From: Alphaproteobacteria bacterium
GTDB lineage: Bacteria; Pseudomonadota; Alphaproteobacteria; Ferrovibrionales; Ferrovibrionaceae
DNA length: 64,000 nt
Direction: 5' to 3'
Assembly (NCBI GenBank): GCA_017307375.1
Contig: JAFKFH010000007.1
Coordinates: 372,001-436,000, forward strand
Shown here piece after piece: positions 34,250-42,895 of this stretch. A program made the position numbers and the translations under genes. Position 1 is the first letter of the stretch. Every line of letters starts with the position of its first letter. Under the pieces are notes generated by a model that made no database searches, had not been told where the DNA came from, and saw nothing but the letters and a program-made list of their open reading frames with translations.

Positions 34250-35343
34250 TGTCGCTGGCCCTCGCGATGGGCGAGGTCGCGCCCCGGACGGTGCCCGATA
34301 TCCGGCTGGACGTACAGGGGCTGGCCAAGAGCTATGGCGGCGTCGCGGCACTGGAGCCGGTGTCGCTCGCCGTCCGGCGGGGCGAGTTTCTCACCCTGCT
34401 GGGTCCCTCCGGTTCGGGCAAGACGACATTGTTGATGATGATCGCGGGCCTCGTCGATCCCAGCGATGGCCGCATCCTGATCGACGGGGCCGACGTCACC
34501 GCGCAACCCGCCTATCGGCGGGATATCGGCGTAGTGTTTCAGAGCTACGCGCTGTTCCCGCATCTCTCGGTGTTCGACAATGTCGCCTTTCCGCTGGAAA
34601 TGCGGCGGTTGCCGAAGGCCGAGATCCGACGAGCGGTGACGTCGGCGCTGGATCTCGTCCGCCTTGGGCCCTACGCGGATCGCCGGCCGCGCGAATTGTC
34701 GGGCGGCCAGCAGCAGCGTGTCGCTTTCGCCCGGGCCATCGTCTTCCAGCCGTCGATCGTCCTGATGGACGAACCGCTGGGCGCACTCGACAAGCGCCTG
34801 CGCGACGAGCTCAAGCTCGAGATCCGCCGCCTGCATCGCGAGCTTGGCGCCACCATCGTCTACGTTACCCACGATCAGGACGAAGCGATGCTGCTGTCCG
34901 ATCGCATTTGCCTGATGAATCGGGCGCGTATTGCCCAGCTTGGTACGCCGGGCACGCTCTACACGCGGCCAGTGTCACGCTTCGCCGCCGAATTCCTCGG
35001 CGAATCGAACATTCTGTCGGCGACCGCAGAGGGTGGCCTTCTGCGGCTGGCCGACGGCCAGACAGTCGTCACCCGCGATGCCGCCGCGGGGGCCGTCGAG
35101 GTGCTGATCCGGCCGGAGCGGCTGATACTGGCCCGATCCGGCCAGCCCGGCCTCGCCGCCGTCGTCGAGACCGTCATCGATCTCGGTGGCGTGCGCCAAA
35201 TCTTCCTGCGCACGGCGGGCGGCCTGGTCCTGCGCGCCACCACGCTCGGCGGCGGCGGACCCGGCCCCCGGCCAGGCGAGCAAGTGACAGCCACGGCCGA
35301 TCCCGCCGACGTTGTCGTGCTTCCCGGCGGGGCAGCACGATGA
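34249..35343 (+). CDS. ABC transporter ATPase, PotA type
   Basis: 364 residues from the ATG overlapping the previous stop. Walker A LGPSGSGKTTLL near 47, Q-loop VVFQSYALFPHL near 92, signature LSGGQQQRVAFARAI near 146, Walker B VLMDEPLGALD and H-loop VTHDQDEA. The C-terminal ~100 residues form a TOBE regulatory domain. Energises uptake through the fused permease encoded next, with which it overlaps by four bases (ATGA). Confidence 0.93.
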   Translation: MSLALAMGEVAPRTVPDIRLDVQGLAKSYGGVAALEPVSLAVRRGEFLTLLGPSGSGKTTLLMMIAGLVDPSDGRILIDGADVTAQPAYRRDIGVVFQSYALFPHLSVFDNVAFPLEMRRLPKAEIRRAVTSALDLVRLGPYADRRPRELSGGQQQRVAFARAIVFQPSIVLMDEPLGALDKRLRDELKLEIRRLHRELGATIVYVTHDQDEAMLLSDRICLMNRARIAQLGTPGTLYTRPVSRFAAEFLGESNILSATAEGGLLRLADGQTVVTRDAAAGAVEVLIRPERLILARSGQPGLAAVVETVIDLGGVRQIFLRTAGGLVLRATTLGGGGPGPRPGEQVTATADPADVVVLPGGAAR

Positions 35344-37034
35344 CCCGCACACGGCTGAAGCTGATCCTGCTGGGTCCGGCGCTGCTGTTCCTCGGCGCCT
35401 TCTTCGTTGCGCCCGTGGCCGGTTTCGTCGCGCAGGGCGCGACGCCCGATCAGCTGAACCGGCTGGCTATGGCCGGCGCCTATCTCCGCGTACTCGGCAA
35501 TTCTTTCGTCATTGCGGGATGGGTGACGCTCGCCACGCTGGCGGTCGGCTATCCCGTCGCCTATGTCCTTGCCACGATGGACAGGCGCCGGCGCGGCTAT
35601 TGGTCCCTTTTCGTGCTGCTGCCGTTCTGGTCGTCATTCCTGGTACGCAGCTTTGCCTGGATCGTGCTGCTTGGCCGCAACGGGCCGCTGAACGACCTGC
35701 TTGTATCCACCGGTTTGGCTGATCGGCCGCAGGAACTGCTATACGGTCCGGCAGCCGTCGTCATTGGCATGACCAATGTGCTGACGCCGTTCGCGATCCT
35801 GACCATGCTTGGGGTCCTCGAAGGCATCGCGCCGGAACTGTCGCGTGCGGCCGGCACTCTGGGCGCCCGGCCGGTACAGGCATTCTTCCGCATCTACCTG
35901 CCGCTGTCGTTTCCCGGCATCGCCGCCGCGGGTCTTCTGGTCTTCGTCACCGCGTTCGGATTCTTCATCGCGCCCGCGCTGCTCGGCTCGGTGCGCGAGA
36001 CGATGATCGCCCAACTCGTCATCCAGCAGGTGCTGGAGCTGACCAACTGGCCGTTCGCCGCGATGCTGTGCCTCGCGTTGCTTGTCGCAGCCCTGGCAGT
36101 CTTTCTGCTCTACGACCGTATCGTGGGACTGTCGAGCCTGGCAGGCGGCACTGGTGCGCGGCGCGACGGCGGGCGGATCGGCCGCGCCGGCTCGCGGATA
36201 CTGGCCATGGTCGGCGATGGCCTGGCACGGGTCGCGCCTAGCCGGCCGCGACCGCCTGGCCGCGCGCCGGCCACGCGCGCCGCCGCGTTGCTGGTCATCT
36301 TCTTCCTGCTGGCACCGCTGATCCTGCTGGTGCCGGTCTCCTTCAGCGGGCAGAGTTTCGTGTCCTGGCCGCCGACCGACCCGACCCTGCGCTGGTACGG
36401 CGAGGTCGTCGCGTCTCCGATCTGGCTGGCCGCGGCTGGGCGATCGTTCTTTGTTGCATTTCTGACCGCCCTCGGCTGCTTTGCCGTGGCGATGCCGGCC
36501 GGCGTCGCCTTCATGATGATGTCGGGGCGCAGCGCTGCGGCATTGTTCGCGCTGATCGTCTCGCCTCTGATCGTGCCGCGTCTCGTCATCGCCGTCTCGC
36601 TGTTCTACGTCTATGCCCGGCTGGGTTGGGTCGGCACCACTCTCGGCCTGGTCATCGGCCATATCGTCATCGCCCTGCCATTCTTCTTCATCGCCGTGCT
36701 TGCTGTGCTGAAGACCTACGACACCAGGCTCGACCAGGCGGCAGCTTCGCTAGGTGCCCCGCCGTGGACGGCGGCGCGCCGCGTCACTCTGCCGCTGATC
36801 GGTACGGGCCTGGTCTCGGCCTCGCTGTTCGCCTTCGTCACGTCGCTCGACGAACTCAATGTTGCCTTGTTCGCCTCCGGCGGCCTGGTCTCGACGCTGC
36901 CCAAGATGATGTGGGACGAGGCCACTTTGCGCTTCTCGCCGGTGTTGGCGGCGGTATCGACACTGGTGCTGCTGGTCATGAGTGCCGTGGTCCTCTTGGC
37001 CCTGCGGCTTGGTTCATCGGTAAAGGAGTCCTGA
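35340..37034 (+). CDS. Fused PotB-PotC-type ABC permease
   Basis: 564 residues, about twice the size of one PotB or PotC. The N-terminal half (~1-270) and C-terminal half (~310-564) are each a six-helix inner-membrane permease, joined by an Arg/Pro/Gly-rich linker (~268-315). Each half has its own EAA-type coupling loop: SRAAGTLGARPVQAFFRIYL in the first and DQAAASLGAPPWTAARRVTL in the second. One polypeptide therefore probably forms the whole channel with one solute-binding protein and an ATPase dimer. Confidence 0.88.
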   Translation: MTRTRLKLILLGPALLFLGAFFVAPVAGFVAQGATPDQLNRLAMAGAYLRVLGNSFVIAGWVTLATLAVGYPVAYVLATMDRRRRGYWSLFVLLPFWSSFLVRSFAWIVLLGRNGPLNDLLVSTGLADRPQELLYGPAAVVIGMTNVLTPFAILTMLGVLEGIAPELSRAAGTLGARPVQAFFRIYLPLSFPGIAAAGLLVFVTAFGFFIAPALLGSVRETMIAQLVIQQVLELTNWPFAAMLCLALLVAALAVFLLYDRIVGLSSLAGGTGARRDGGRIGRAGSRILAMVGDGLARVAPSRPRPPGRAPATRAAALLVIFFLLAPLILLVPVSFSGQSFVSWPPTDPTLRWYGEVVASPIWLAAAGRSFFVAFLTALGCFAVAMPAGVAFMMMSGRSAAALFALIVSPLIVPRLVIAVSLFYVYARLGWVGTTLGLVIGHIVIALPFFFIAVLAVLKTYDTRLDQAAASLGAPPWTAARRVTLPLIGTGLVSASLFAFVTSLDELNVALFASGGLVSTLPKMMWDEATLRFSPVLAAVSTLVLLVMSAVVLLALRLGSSVKES

Positions 37035-37039
37035 TCGCG

Positions 37040-37837
37040 ATGCCTATCCACTACGTCAAGCAGGGCGCGGTCGCGACCTTCGTGATCGACAACGGCCGCG
37101 TCAACGTGTTTACGCCGGACATGCATCGCAGGCTGTTCGAGGCGCTGACCGATTTCGTTGCCGATCCCGAGATCCGCGTCGGCATCATGCAAGGCCGTGA
37201 CGGCGCCTCATTTTCGGCGGGCGACGACATCAAGGTCGAGCTGCCGCCGCTGACACCCCATCAGGCGCTGGAGGCCCATCTGTTCCCCCATGTCCACGAG
37301 GAAGCGCTCGGTCTCACCCGGCCGGGCTGGGAACAGGACGTGATGCGACTGAAGCGCTACAAGCCGATCGTCGGGGCAGTCGACGGCTATTGCCTGGGCC
37401 AGGGCCTGATCTACCTGCTGCTGCTGACCGACCTGCGCATCAGTACGCCGCGGGCAGAATTCGGCTTTCCGGAAATCGCCTACGGCATGGGCGGGGCGGG
37501 CGGAATCGTCCGGCTGGGCCAGCACGTGCCGCATGCGATCGCGATGGAATTGCTGCTGCTGGGCGAGCGCATCGGGGCCGACCGGGCCCTGGCCGCCAAC
37601 CTGATCAACCGCATCGTGCCGGAAGCCGAACTGATGGCCGAGGCCCATGCGATGGCGGCGCGTATTGCCCAACATCCGCCGATCGGCGTGCGCATCGAGA
37701 TGGAATCCTATCTTCGCGCCCAGGATATGCCGCGCGAGCAGGCAATAGATTATGTCGGCACCTTGTTCCGGCTGCAGCGCATCGCCTATGACGGCCCCGG
37801 CGCCGGCACCGGGTTCTTTCGCAAGACTGAGGGATGA
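37040..37837 (+). CDS. Enoyl-CoA hydratase/isomerase-family protein
   Basis: 265-residue crotonase-fold protein. CoA/oxyanion region GASFSAGDDIKVE near 54; second oxyanion stretch VDGYCLGQGLIYLL near 113; FGFPEIAYGMGGAGGIVRL near 140. Of the two catalytic glutamates of enoyl-CoA hydratase, the second (in FPEI) is present, but the first, normally in GGGxEL, is replaced by Ile (GQGLIY). It may be an isomerase, lyase or dehydratase of unusual specificity. Start chosen at ATG 37040 after AAAGGAG. Its stop overlaps the ligase gene. Confidence 0.8.
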   Translation: MPIHYVKQGAVATFVIDNGRVNVFTPDMHRRLFEALTDFVADPEIRVGIMQGRDGASFSAGDDIKVELPPLTPHQALEAHLFPHVHEEALGLTRPGWEQDVMRLKRYKPIVGAVDGYCLGQGLIYLLLLTDLRISTPRAEFGFPEIAYGMGGAGGIVRLGQHVPHAIAMELLLLGERIGADRALAANLINRIVPEAELMAEAHAMAARIAQHPPIGVRIEMESYLRAQDMPREQAIDYVGTLFRLQRIAYDGPGAGTGFFRKTEG

Positions 37838-39429
37838 TCGTGGTGGATTTTAACCAAGTCGCCACCCGCCGTGCCGAGATCGAGGCAGGGTTCCGGCCGA
37901 CCTCGATCGGGCGCTTTGTCACCGAACGCTGTGCGGCGCTGGGCGAGGCAGTCGCGCTCGACGTGTTCGACCGCGGCGAGCGCGCGACCTATGCCCAGGT
38001 CGAGCAGATGACCAACCGCATCGGCAACGCGCTGAAGGGCTTGGGGATCCGCCGCGGCGACCGTGTCGCGGTCATGCTGTCCAATCGCCTGGTCTATCCA
38101 TTGACCTGGCTGGCGCTGGCCAAGATCGGCGCAGTACACGTGCCCGTGAACACGCGCTATACGCCGCGCGAGATCGCCTACGTCACCGGCGATTCCGGCG
38201 CGACCGCGCTGATCATCGAGCAGGCGTTCATCCAGACGTTCCGGGCGATCGAAACCCGGCCCGCGGGACTATCGGACGAGCGCGTGCTGGTAGTCGACGG
38301 CGCCTTCGACGAACTTGTCGCCGCGGCGTCGGACGAGACCTGTCTCGACCCGGCGATCGGCTCCGACGACCTGATGAACATCCAGTACACTTCGGGCACG
38401 ACCGGTTTCCCCAAGGGCTGCATGCTGACCCATGAATACTGGCTGATCCTGGGTTACGCGGCCCAGGCCTGGGACGTCAGGCCGGTCGGGCGCCTGCTGA
38501 CGGCACAGCCGTTCTTCTACATGGATCCGCAATGGCACGTGATCAAGGCAATGGGGCTGGGTGCCACGCTCTACATGGCGCCGCAGCTCAGCGCCACGCG
38601 GTTCATCAGCTGGATCAAGCGCTACCGGCTGGAATGGTGCCAGTTCCCCGAATTGATGACGCGCCAGCCGCCCGAGCCTGACGATGGCGACACCGCGCTG
38701 GTCCAGGTCGCTACGTTCGGCTGGTCGCCAGAAACGGCCCGCGCGTTCAAGGCGCGTTTTCGCGTAAGGGCCCGCGAAGGGTTTGGCATGACGGAGATTG
38801 GCATGGGCGCCTGGATGCCGCCCGAGGCCGACGAACTCTATGATTCCGCAAGCGTCGGTTTAGCCGCGCCGTTCCGCGAGGTCACGATCCGCGACCCCGA
38901 GGGGCAAGAGGTGCCGACCGGACAGGAGGGTGAACTGTGGGTACGCGGCCGCGGCATCTTCAAGGGATACTGGAACAAGCCCGAGGCAAATGCCGACGCC
39001 TTCCGGGGCGACTGGTTTCGTACCGGCGACATCTTCCGTGCGGATGATCGGGGCCTTCTGTGGCTGACCGGTCGGATCAAGGACATGATCCGCCGCTCGT
39101 CCGAGAATATCGCGGCACGCGAGGTCGAGGCCGTGATTCGCGAACTCGACGTTGTCGAGGATTGTGCCGCGGTCGCGGTGCCCGACACCCGTCGTGGAGA
39201 AGAAGTGAAGATCTATATCCAGCTCAAGCCCGGCGCCACGCTGTCGGTAGGCGAGATCCTCGATCACGCTCGCGCCAGACTCGCCGCCTTCAAGGTGCCG
39301 CGCTACATCGCCTTCGTCGATGGATTCCCGCGCACCGTTTCCAACAAGATCGAGAAGCGCAACCTTATCGCAGGCATTGCCGACCTGCGATCAGGGGCTT
39401 ACGACGCCGAGGCGGGCAGTTGGGAATAA
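37834..39429 (+). CDS. CaiC-like acyl-CoA ligase (AMP-forming)
   Basis: 531-residue member of the adenylate-forming superfamily. P-loop-like motif YTSGTTGFPKG near 185, core GFGMTEIG near 313, hinge/C-terminal motif RTGDIFRADDRGLLWLTGR near 390 and the catalytic Lys in SNKIEKRN near 505. The overall pattern is nearest to crotonobetaine/carnitine-CoA ligase (CaiC). It activates a carboxylic acid to its CoA ester, presumably the substrate imported by the upstream transporter. The ATG overlaps the hydratase stop. Confidence 0.82.
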   Translation: MIVVDFNQVATRRAEIEAGFRPTSIGRFVTERCAALGEAVALDVFDRGERATYAQVEQMTNRIGNALKGLGIRRGDRVAVMLSNRLVYPLTWLALAKIGAVHVPVNTRYTPREIAYVTGDSGATALIIEQAFIQTFRAIETRPAGLSDERVLVVDGAFDELVAAASDETCLDPAIGSDDLMNIQYTSGTTGFPKGCMLTHEYWLILGYAAQAWDVRPVGRLLTAQPFFYMDPQWHVIKAMGLGATLYMAPQLSATRFISWIKRYRLEWCQFPELMTRQPPEPDDGDTALVQVATFGWSPETARAFKARFRVRAREGFGMTEIGMGAWMPPEADELYDSASVGLAAPFREVTIRDPEGQEVPTGQEGELWVRGRGIFKGYWNKPEANADAFRGDWFRTGDIFRADDRGLLWLTGRIKDMIRRSSENIAAREVEAVIRELDVVEDCAAVAVPDTRRGEEVKIYIQLKPGATLSVGEILDHARARLAAFKVPRYIAFVDGFPRTVSNKIEKRNLIAGIADLRSGAYDAEAGSWE

Positions 39430-39432
39430 CGG

Positions 39433-40314
39433 TCACGAACTCCGCATCTGCGCCTGGGTGACGTTCGATCCGGGGGGCACGCTCTGCGTCAGCCACACAT
39501 TGCCGCCGATCACCGATCCCTTGCCGATGGTGATCCGGCCGAGGATGGTGGCGCCGGCGTAGATGACGACGTCGTCCTCGACGATCGGATGCCGCGGCCG
39601 CCCCTTGACCAGCGCCCCGGTCTCGTCCTTGGGAAAGGATTTCGCGCCGAGGGTGACGGCCTGGTAGAGGCGGACGTTGCGGCCGATGATCGTCGTCTCG
39701 CCGATCACCACGCCGCTGGCATGGTCGATGAAGAAGCTGCCACCGATATCGGCCGCCGGGTGGATGTCCACGCCGGTCGCCGCCTGGGCGATGCTGGTGA
39801 TCAGGCGGGGCAGCATCGGCACCCCGGCGCGGTACAGCGCATGGGCCAGCCGATAGTGGACGATCGCGCTGAACCCGGGATAGCAGAGCAGCACTTCCGA
39901 CACGTTCGACGCTGCCGGGTCGCCGTTGACAGCGGCATGCAGGTCCGAGACCAGCAGCGCGCGGATCTCCGCCAGCCGCGCCGCGAAGGCGCGGGTGATG
40001 GCGACCGCCTGGGGCATCGGGTCGTCGTCGGAGGCTTCGTCGGCGAAGCGCAGCGCGCGCCGCACCTGCTCGACCAGCAATTGCAGCGTGCCGTGCAAGG
40101 TGTCACCGACGAAGAAGTCGATGCTTTCCCCGGACAGGTCGGGGCGGCCGTAATGGGTCGGGAACATCGCCGCCTGCAGCCCCGCGATCACCTGCATCAG
40201 CACGTCGCGCGAAGGCAGTTCGCGCAAGCGGCCGCGATGCCTGATCTTGTGCATCGCTTCGCGCGACTGGTGCAGCGCGGCGACGACGTCGCCGAGATTC
40301 CAGGGATCGGTCAT
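39433..40314 (-). CDS. cysE: Serine O-acetyltransferase CysE
   Basis: 293 residues from the ATG at 40314. Makes O-acetylserine for cysteine synthesis. The N-terminal helical domain contains EVLLCYPGFSAIVHYRLAH near 147. The C-terminal left-handed beta-helix has IHPAADIGGSFFIDHASGVV near 188, GETTIIGRNVRLYQAVTLGA and DDVVIYAGATILGRITIG. The long N-terminal domain resembles EpsC/SrpH-type enzymes. Head-to-tail with the oxygenase gene, 1 bp apart. An upstream ATG at 40338 is an alternative. Confidence 0.92.
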   Translation of the reverse strand: MTDPWNLGDVVAALHQSREAMHKIRHRGRLRELPSRDVLMQVIAGLQAAMFPTHYGRPDLSGESIDFFVGDTLHGTLQLLVEQVRRALRFADEASDDDPMPQAVAITRAFAARLAEIRALLVSDLHAAVNGDPAASNVSEVLLCYPGFSAIVHYRLAHALYRAGVPMLPRLITSIAQAATGVDIHPAADIGGSFFIDHASGVVIGETTIIGRNVRLYQAVTLGAKSFPKDETGALVKGRPRHPIVEDDVVIYAGATILGRITIGKGSVIGGNVWLTQSVPPGSNVTQAQMRSS

Positions 40315-40315
40315 T

Positions 40316-41311
40316 TCAGGCCCCGATGAGATCGGCATGATGGCGGCGGGCGACGTCGGGGTGCGAACGCAGGCGGCCCTTCAGATAGTTGCGGCCGACG
40401 TCGTTGAACAGCGGGTTGCCGGGGTCGCGTTCCGGCCCGCGCGCCTCGGCGGCGAGGTCCGCCGGCAATCGCAGCAACGGCACGGTCGCATCGAGCCGCG
40501 CCCCCATGAAGAAGGCGACCGAAATACGATCGGTGCCGGCCGGCGGCGTCACCACGCGATGCAGGGTGGCGCGCAAGTAGCCGTCGGAGGCCATTTCCAG
40601 CAGTTCGCCGATATTGACGACGAAGCTGCCGGCCAGCGGCTCGGCATCGATCCAGCCATCCGGCGTCTCGACCTGCAGGCCGCGCTGGCGGTCCTGCAGC
40701 AGCAGGGTCAGCAGGCCCGAATCCTTGTGGGCACCGACGCCCTGGTCGCTTGCCGTGGCGTCGCGGCCGGGATAGCGCACCACCTTCATGATGTGATGCG
40801 GCGCACCGTCGTAGAGCGTGGCCAGCGCATGCTCGTCCTGTCCCAGGGCCAGCGCGAAGGCGCGCAGCAGGCGGATGGTCAGTGCGGTCAGATCCTGCTG
40901 CCAGCGCAGGATGACCGGCTTCATGCCGGGCAGGGCCGAGGGCCACTGGTTGGGCCCCTGCAGCCGCGTCCAGTCCGGACCGCCCGGCACGGCTTCGCGC
41001 TCGGCGCCGAAATCGATCTGCTCGCGCCAGTCGGGCTGGCCGCGCGTCAATTCCCAGGCCGCGCGGTTGTAGCCGCGGAAATGGGCTGAGTTGACCATCT
41101 CGATCTCGAGCTTGGCGGCCTCGGGCAGGGCGAAGAACGCGCGGGCCTGGGCCTGCACGGCCTCGACCAGCGCGGGGTCGATGCCATGGCCGGTCAGATA
41201 GAAGAAGCCGACATGGCGCGCGGCATGGCGCAGATCGGCGAGGAAGGCGGTGCGGGTGACGTCGTCGCCGTCGAAACGGGCAAGATCGAGGATCGGCAGG
41301 GTCGAGGTCAT
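40316..41311 (-). CDS. Isopenicillin-N-synthase-like 2-oxoglutarate/Fe(II) dioxygenase
   Basis: 331 residues from the ATG at 41311. The N-terminal DIOX_N region has ARHVGFFYLTGHGI near 31. The jelly-roll core has the facial triad His195-x-Asp197 (GAHKDSGLLTLLLQ) and His251 (TLHRVV), and the 2-oxoglutarate-binding RxS at 262-264 (DRISVAFF). It probably hydroxylates or desaturates a small molecule. The start overlaps the end of the CmcJ/NvfI-like gene (TGATG). Confidence 0.88.
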   Translation of the reverse strand: MTSTLPILDLARFDGDDVTRTAFLADLRHAARHVGFFYLTGHGIDPALVEAVQAQARAFFALPEAAKLEIEMVNSAHFRGYNRAAWELTRGQPDWREQIDFGAEREAVPGGPDWTRLQGPNQWPSALPGMKPVILRWQQDLTALTIRLLRAFALALGQDEHALATLYDGAPHHIMKVVRYPGRDATASDQGVGAHKDSGLLTLLLQDRQRGLQVETPDGWIDAEPLAGSFVVNIGELLEMASDGYLRATLHRVVTPPAGTDRISVAFFMGARLDATVPLLRLPADLAAEARGPERDPGNPLFNDVGRNYLKGRLRSHPDVARRHHADLIGA

Positions 41312-42150
41312 CAGTAGAATACCAGGGTGCGCAGTTCGATGCTTTCGCGGGGGCGCCGGTCGGCCGGCGCGGTCGGGTCGTCGAAGGCGGTATGGGGCGC
41401 GAAGCGGGCAGGATTCGCCCGCTCGGAATCGAAACACTTGAACATCCACGCCTCCCCCGCCGTCATCTCGGGTGCATAATACCAGCGATGGCCGGGGTTA
41501 TGGTGCACCGCATAGGTTTCGCCGGTGCGGTCGGGATAGACCAGCGCGGCGGCGGCGAGGTCGCCGGGCACGACGCTGCGCGCGTCGCACAGCGCCAGCG
41601 GCATGTCCTGCAGCGGTCCCTGAATCGGCCGCCAGACATTGACGATCAGATAGCGCCCGCGCGACAGCACCGCCGCCTCGTCGCCCATCACCTGGGCCAG
41701 GCGCTGCGGGGCGGAGGCTTCGGTATAGTCGTTGTGGATGCGCGGCACCGGCTGTCGCGGCGTGCCCGCGCTGCGGTCGCGGGCACCGGGAATGCGGCGG
41801 CGGATCGTATGGTCGAAAACGACGACGCGACCGGCACCGGTCGTTGCCTACACCAGCTCGATCGTTTCCGGGTAATAGATGCGACGCAGCAGCGCCTCGT
41901 CGCCGAAGTCGGTCACTGCGCTCGGCCGGTCGATCAGGGCAATGCCCTGGTCGTCGAGCGACAGGCGGCGGGCCAACGGCCGCACGTCACGGATCGTGGC
42001 CTGGTGGGCGACATAGACCGGCTCGTTGCGCGGCGCATCCGCCGGCGCGTCATAGGCATAGCTGCGAAACGGGCGGTCGCTGGGCGCCGCATAATGCAGG
42101 CTCGCCACGACATGGGGCAGGCCCGCGATCTCGGCCGGGTCGAGCGGCAC
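41311..42150 (-). pseudogene. CmcJ/NvfI-family gene interrupted by one in-frame amber codon
   Basis: Reading from GTG 42150 on the minus strand gives a 280-codon frame matching the CmcJ/NvfI family from end to end, but codon 101 (41848-41850) is TAG. Before it: SLHYAAPSDRPFRSYAYD and RRIYYPETIELV. After it, in the same frame: TTGAGRVVVFDHTIRRR, PVPRIHNDYTEAS, NVWRPIQGPLQDMPLALCD and HTAFDDPTAP. No frameshift is needed. The family's enzymes act in cephamycin and fungal meroterpenoid pathways. Either a recent nonsense mutation, a sequencing error, or suppressed translation; a GTG at 41748 could start the C-terminal half. Confidence 0.85.
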
Positions 42151-42152
42151 GG

Positions 42153-42893
42153 TCAGAAGCTTTCCTTGAAGGGGCGCAGGTCGATCTCGTGCGCCCAGGC
42201 CGAGCGGTGCTGGCGATGGATCTGCCAGTAGGTTTCGGCGATCGCGTCGATATCGAGCAGGCCGTCGGCGCCGCGCTGTTCGACGGCTTGCGGAAAGCGG
42301 CTGAGCAGGCGGTCGCCGCTGATGCCGCCATCGATGATCACATGGGCGACGTGAACGCCCAGCGGGCCGTACTCGCGCGCCATGCTCTGCGCCACCATGC
42401 GCAGCCCCGCCTTGGCCGCGGCGAACTGGGCAAAGCCCGGCCGTCCGCGCAGCGAGGCCGAGGCCCCGGTGAAGATCACCGTGCCGCGGCCCAGCGGTAC
42501 CAGCCGCCTTGCTGCCTCGCGCCCGACCAGGAAGCCGGCGAAGCAGCCGACCCGCCACAGCGCCTCGAAATCTGCGGCGCTGACCTCGCGGAAGTCGATG
42601 CGCTGGTTGTTGCCGGCATTGAAGACGACGAGTTCGGCCGGCCCGCTGCCGGCCTCGTCGGCCATCGCCAGGTCGAACAGCCTGACGACATCGGCCTCGC
42701 TGGTCGCGTCGGTGAGCACCGCGGTCGCCCGGCCGCCGGCCGCGACGATCGCATCGGCCACGGCCCGGATCTTCTCCTCGGTGCGGCCGGCGACCAGGAC
42801 GTGATGCCCGGCAGCGGCAAAGCGCCGGCACAGCGCCGCGCCGAGGCCGCGTTCGGCCCCGACGCCCACGACCACAGCCTTGGGCGCGGCCAT
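42153..42893 (-). CDS. Short-chain dehydrogenase/reductase (atypical, Tyr replaced by Phe)
   Basis: 246 residues. The cofactor-binding glycine motif is VVVGVGAERGLGAALC rather than TGxxxGIG. The active-site stretch reads FTGASASLRGRPGFAQFAAAKAG, with Phe where the SDR catalytic Tyr of YxxxK normally sits; the Lys is kept. VAHVIIDGGISGD follows. The Tyr-to-Phe change occurs in a known SDR subgroup, so activity may differ from classical SDRs. Start at ATG 42893 with GAGG upstream; a GTG at 42899 overlaps the previous stop. Confidence 0.82.
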   Translation of the reverse strand: MAAPKAVVVGVGAERGLGAALCRRFAAAGHHVLVAGRTEEKIRAVADAIVAAGGRATAVLTDATSEADVVRLFDLAMADEAGSGPAELVVFNAGNNQRIDFREVSAADFEALWRVGCFAGFLVGREAARRLVPLGRGTVIFTGASASLRGRPGFAQFAAAKAGLRMVAQSMAREYGPLGVHVAHVIIDGGISGDRLLSRFPQAVEQRGADGLLDIDAIAETYWQIHRQHRSAWAHEIDLRPFKESF

Positions 42894-42895
42894 GG

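Noticed and set aside
41311-42150. Frameshift explanation for the broken CmcJ-like gene
   Set aside because: Both halves are in the same reading frame; only the single TAG separates them.
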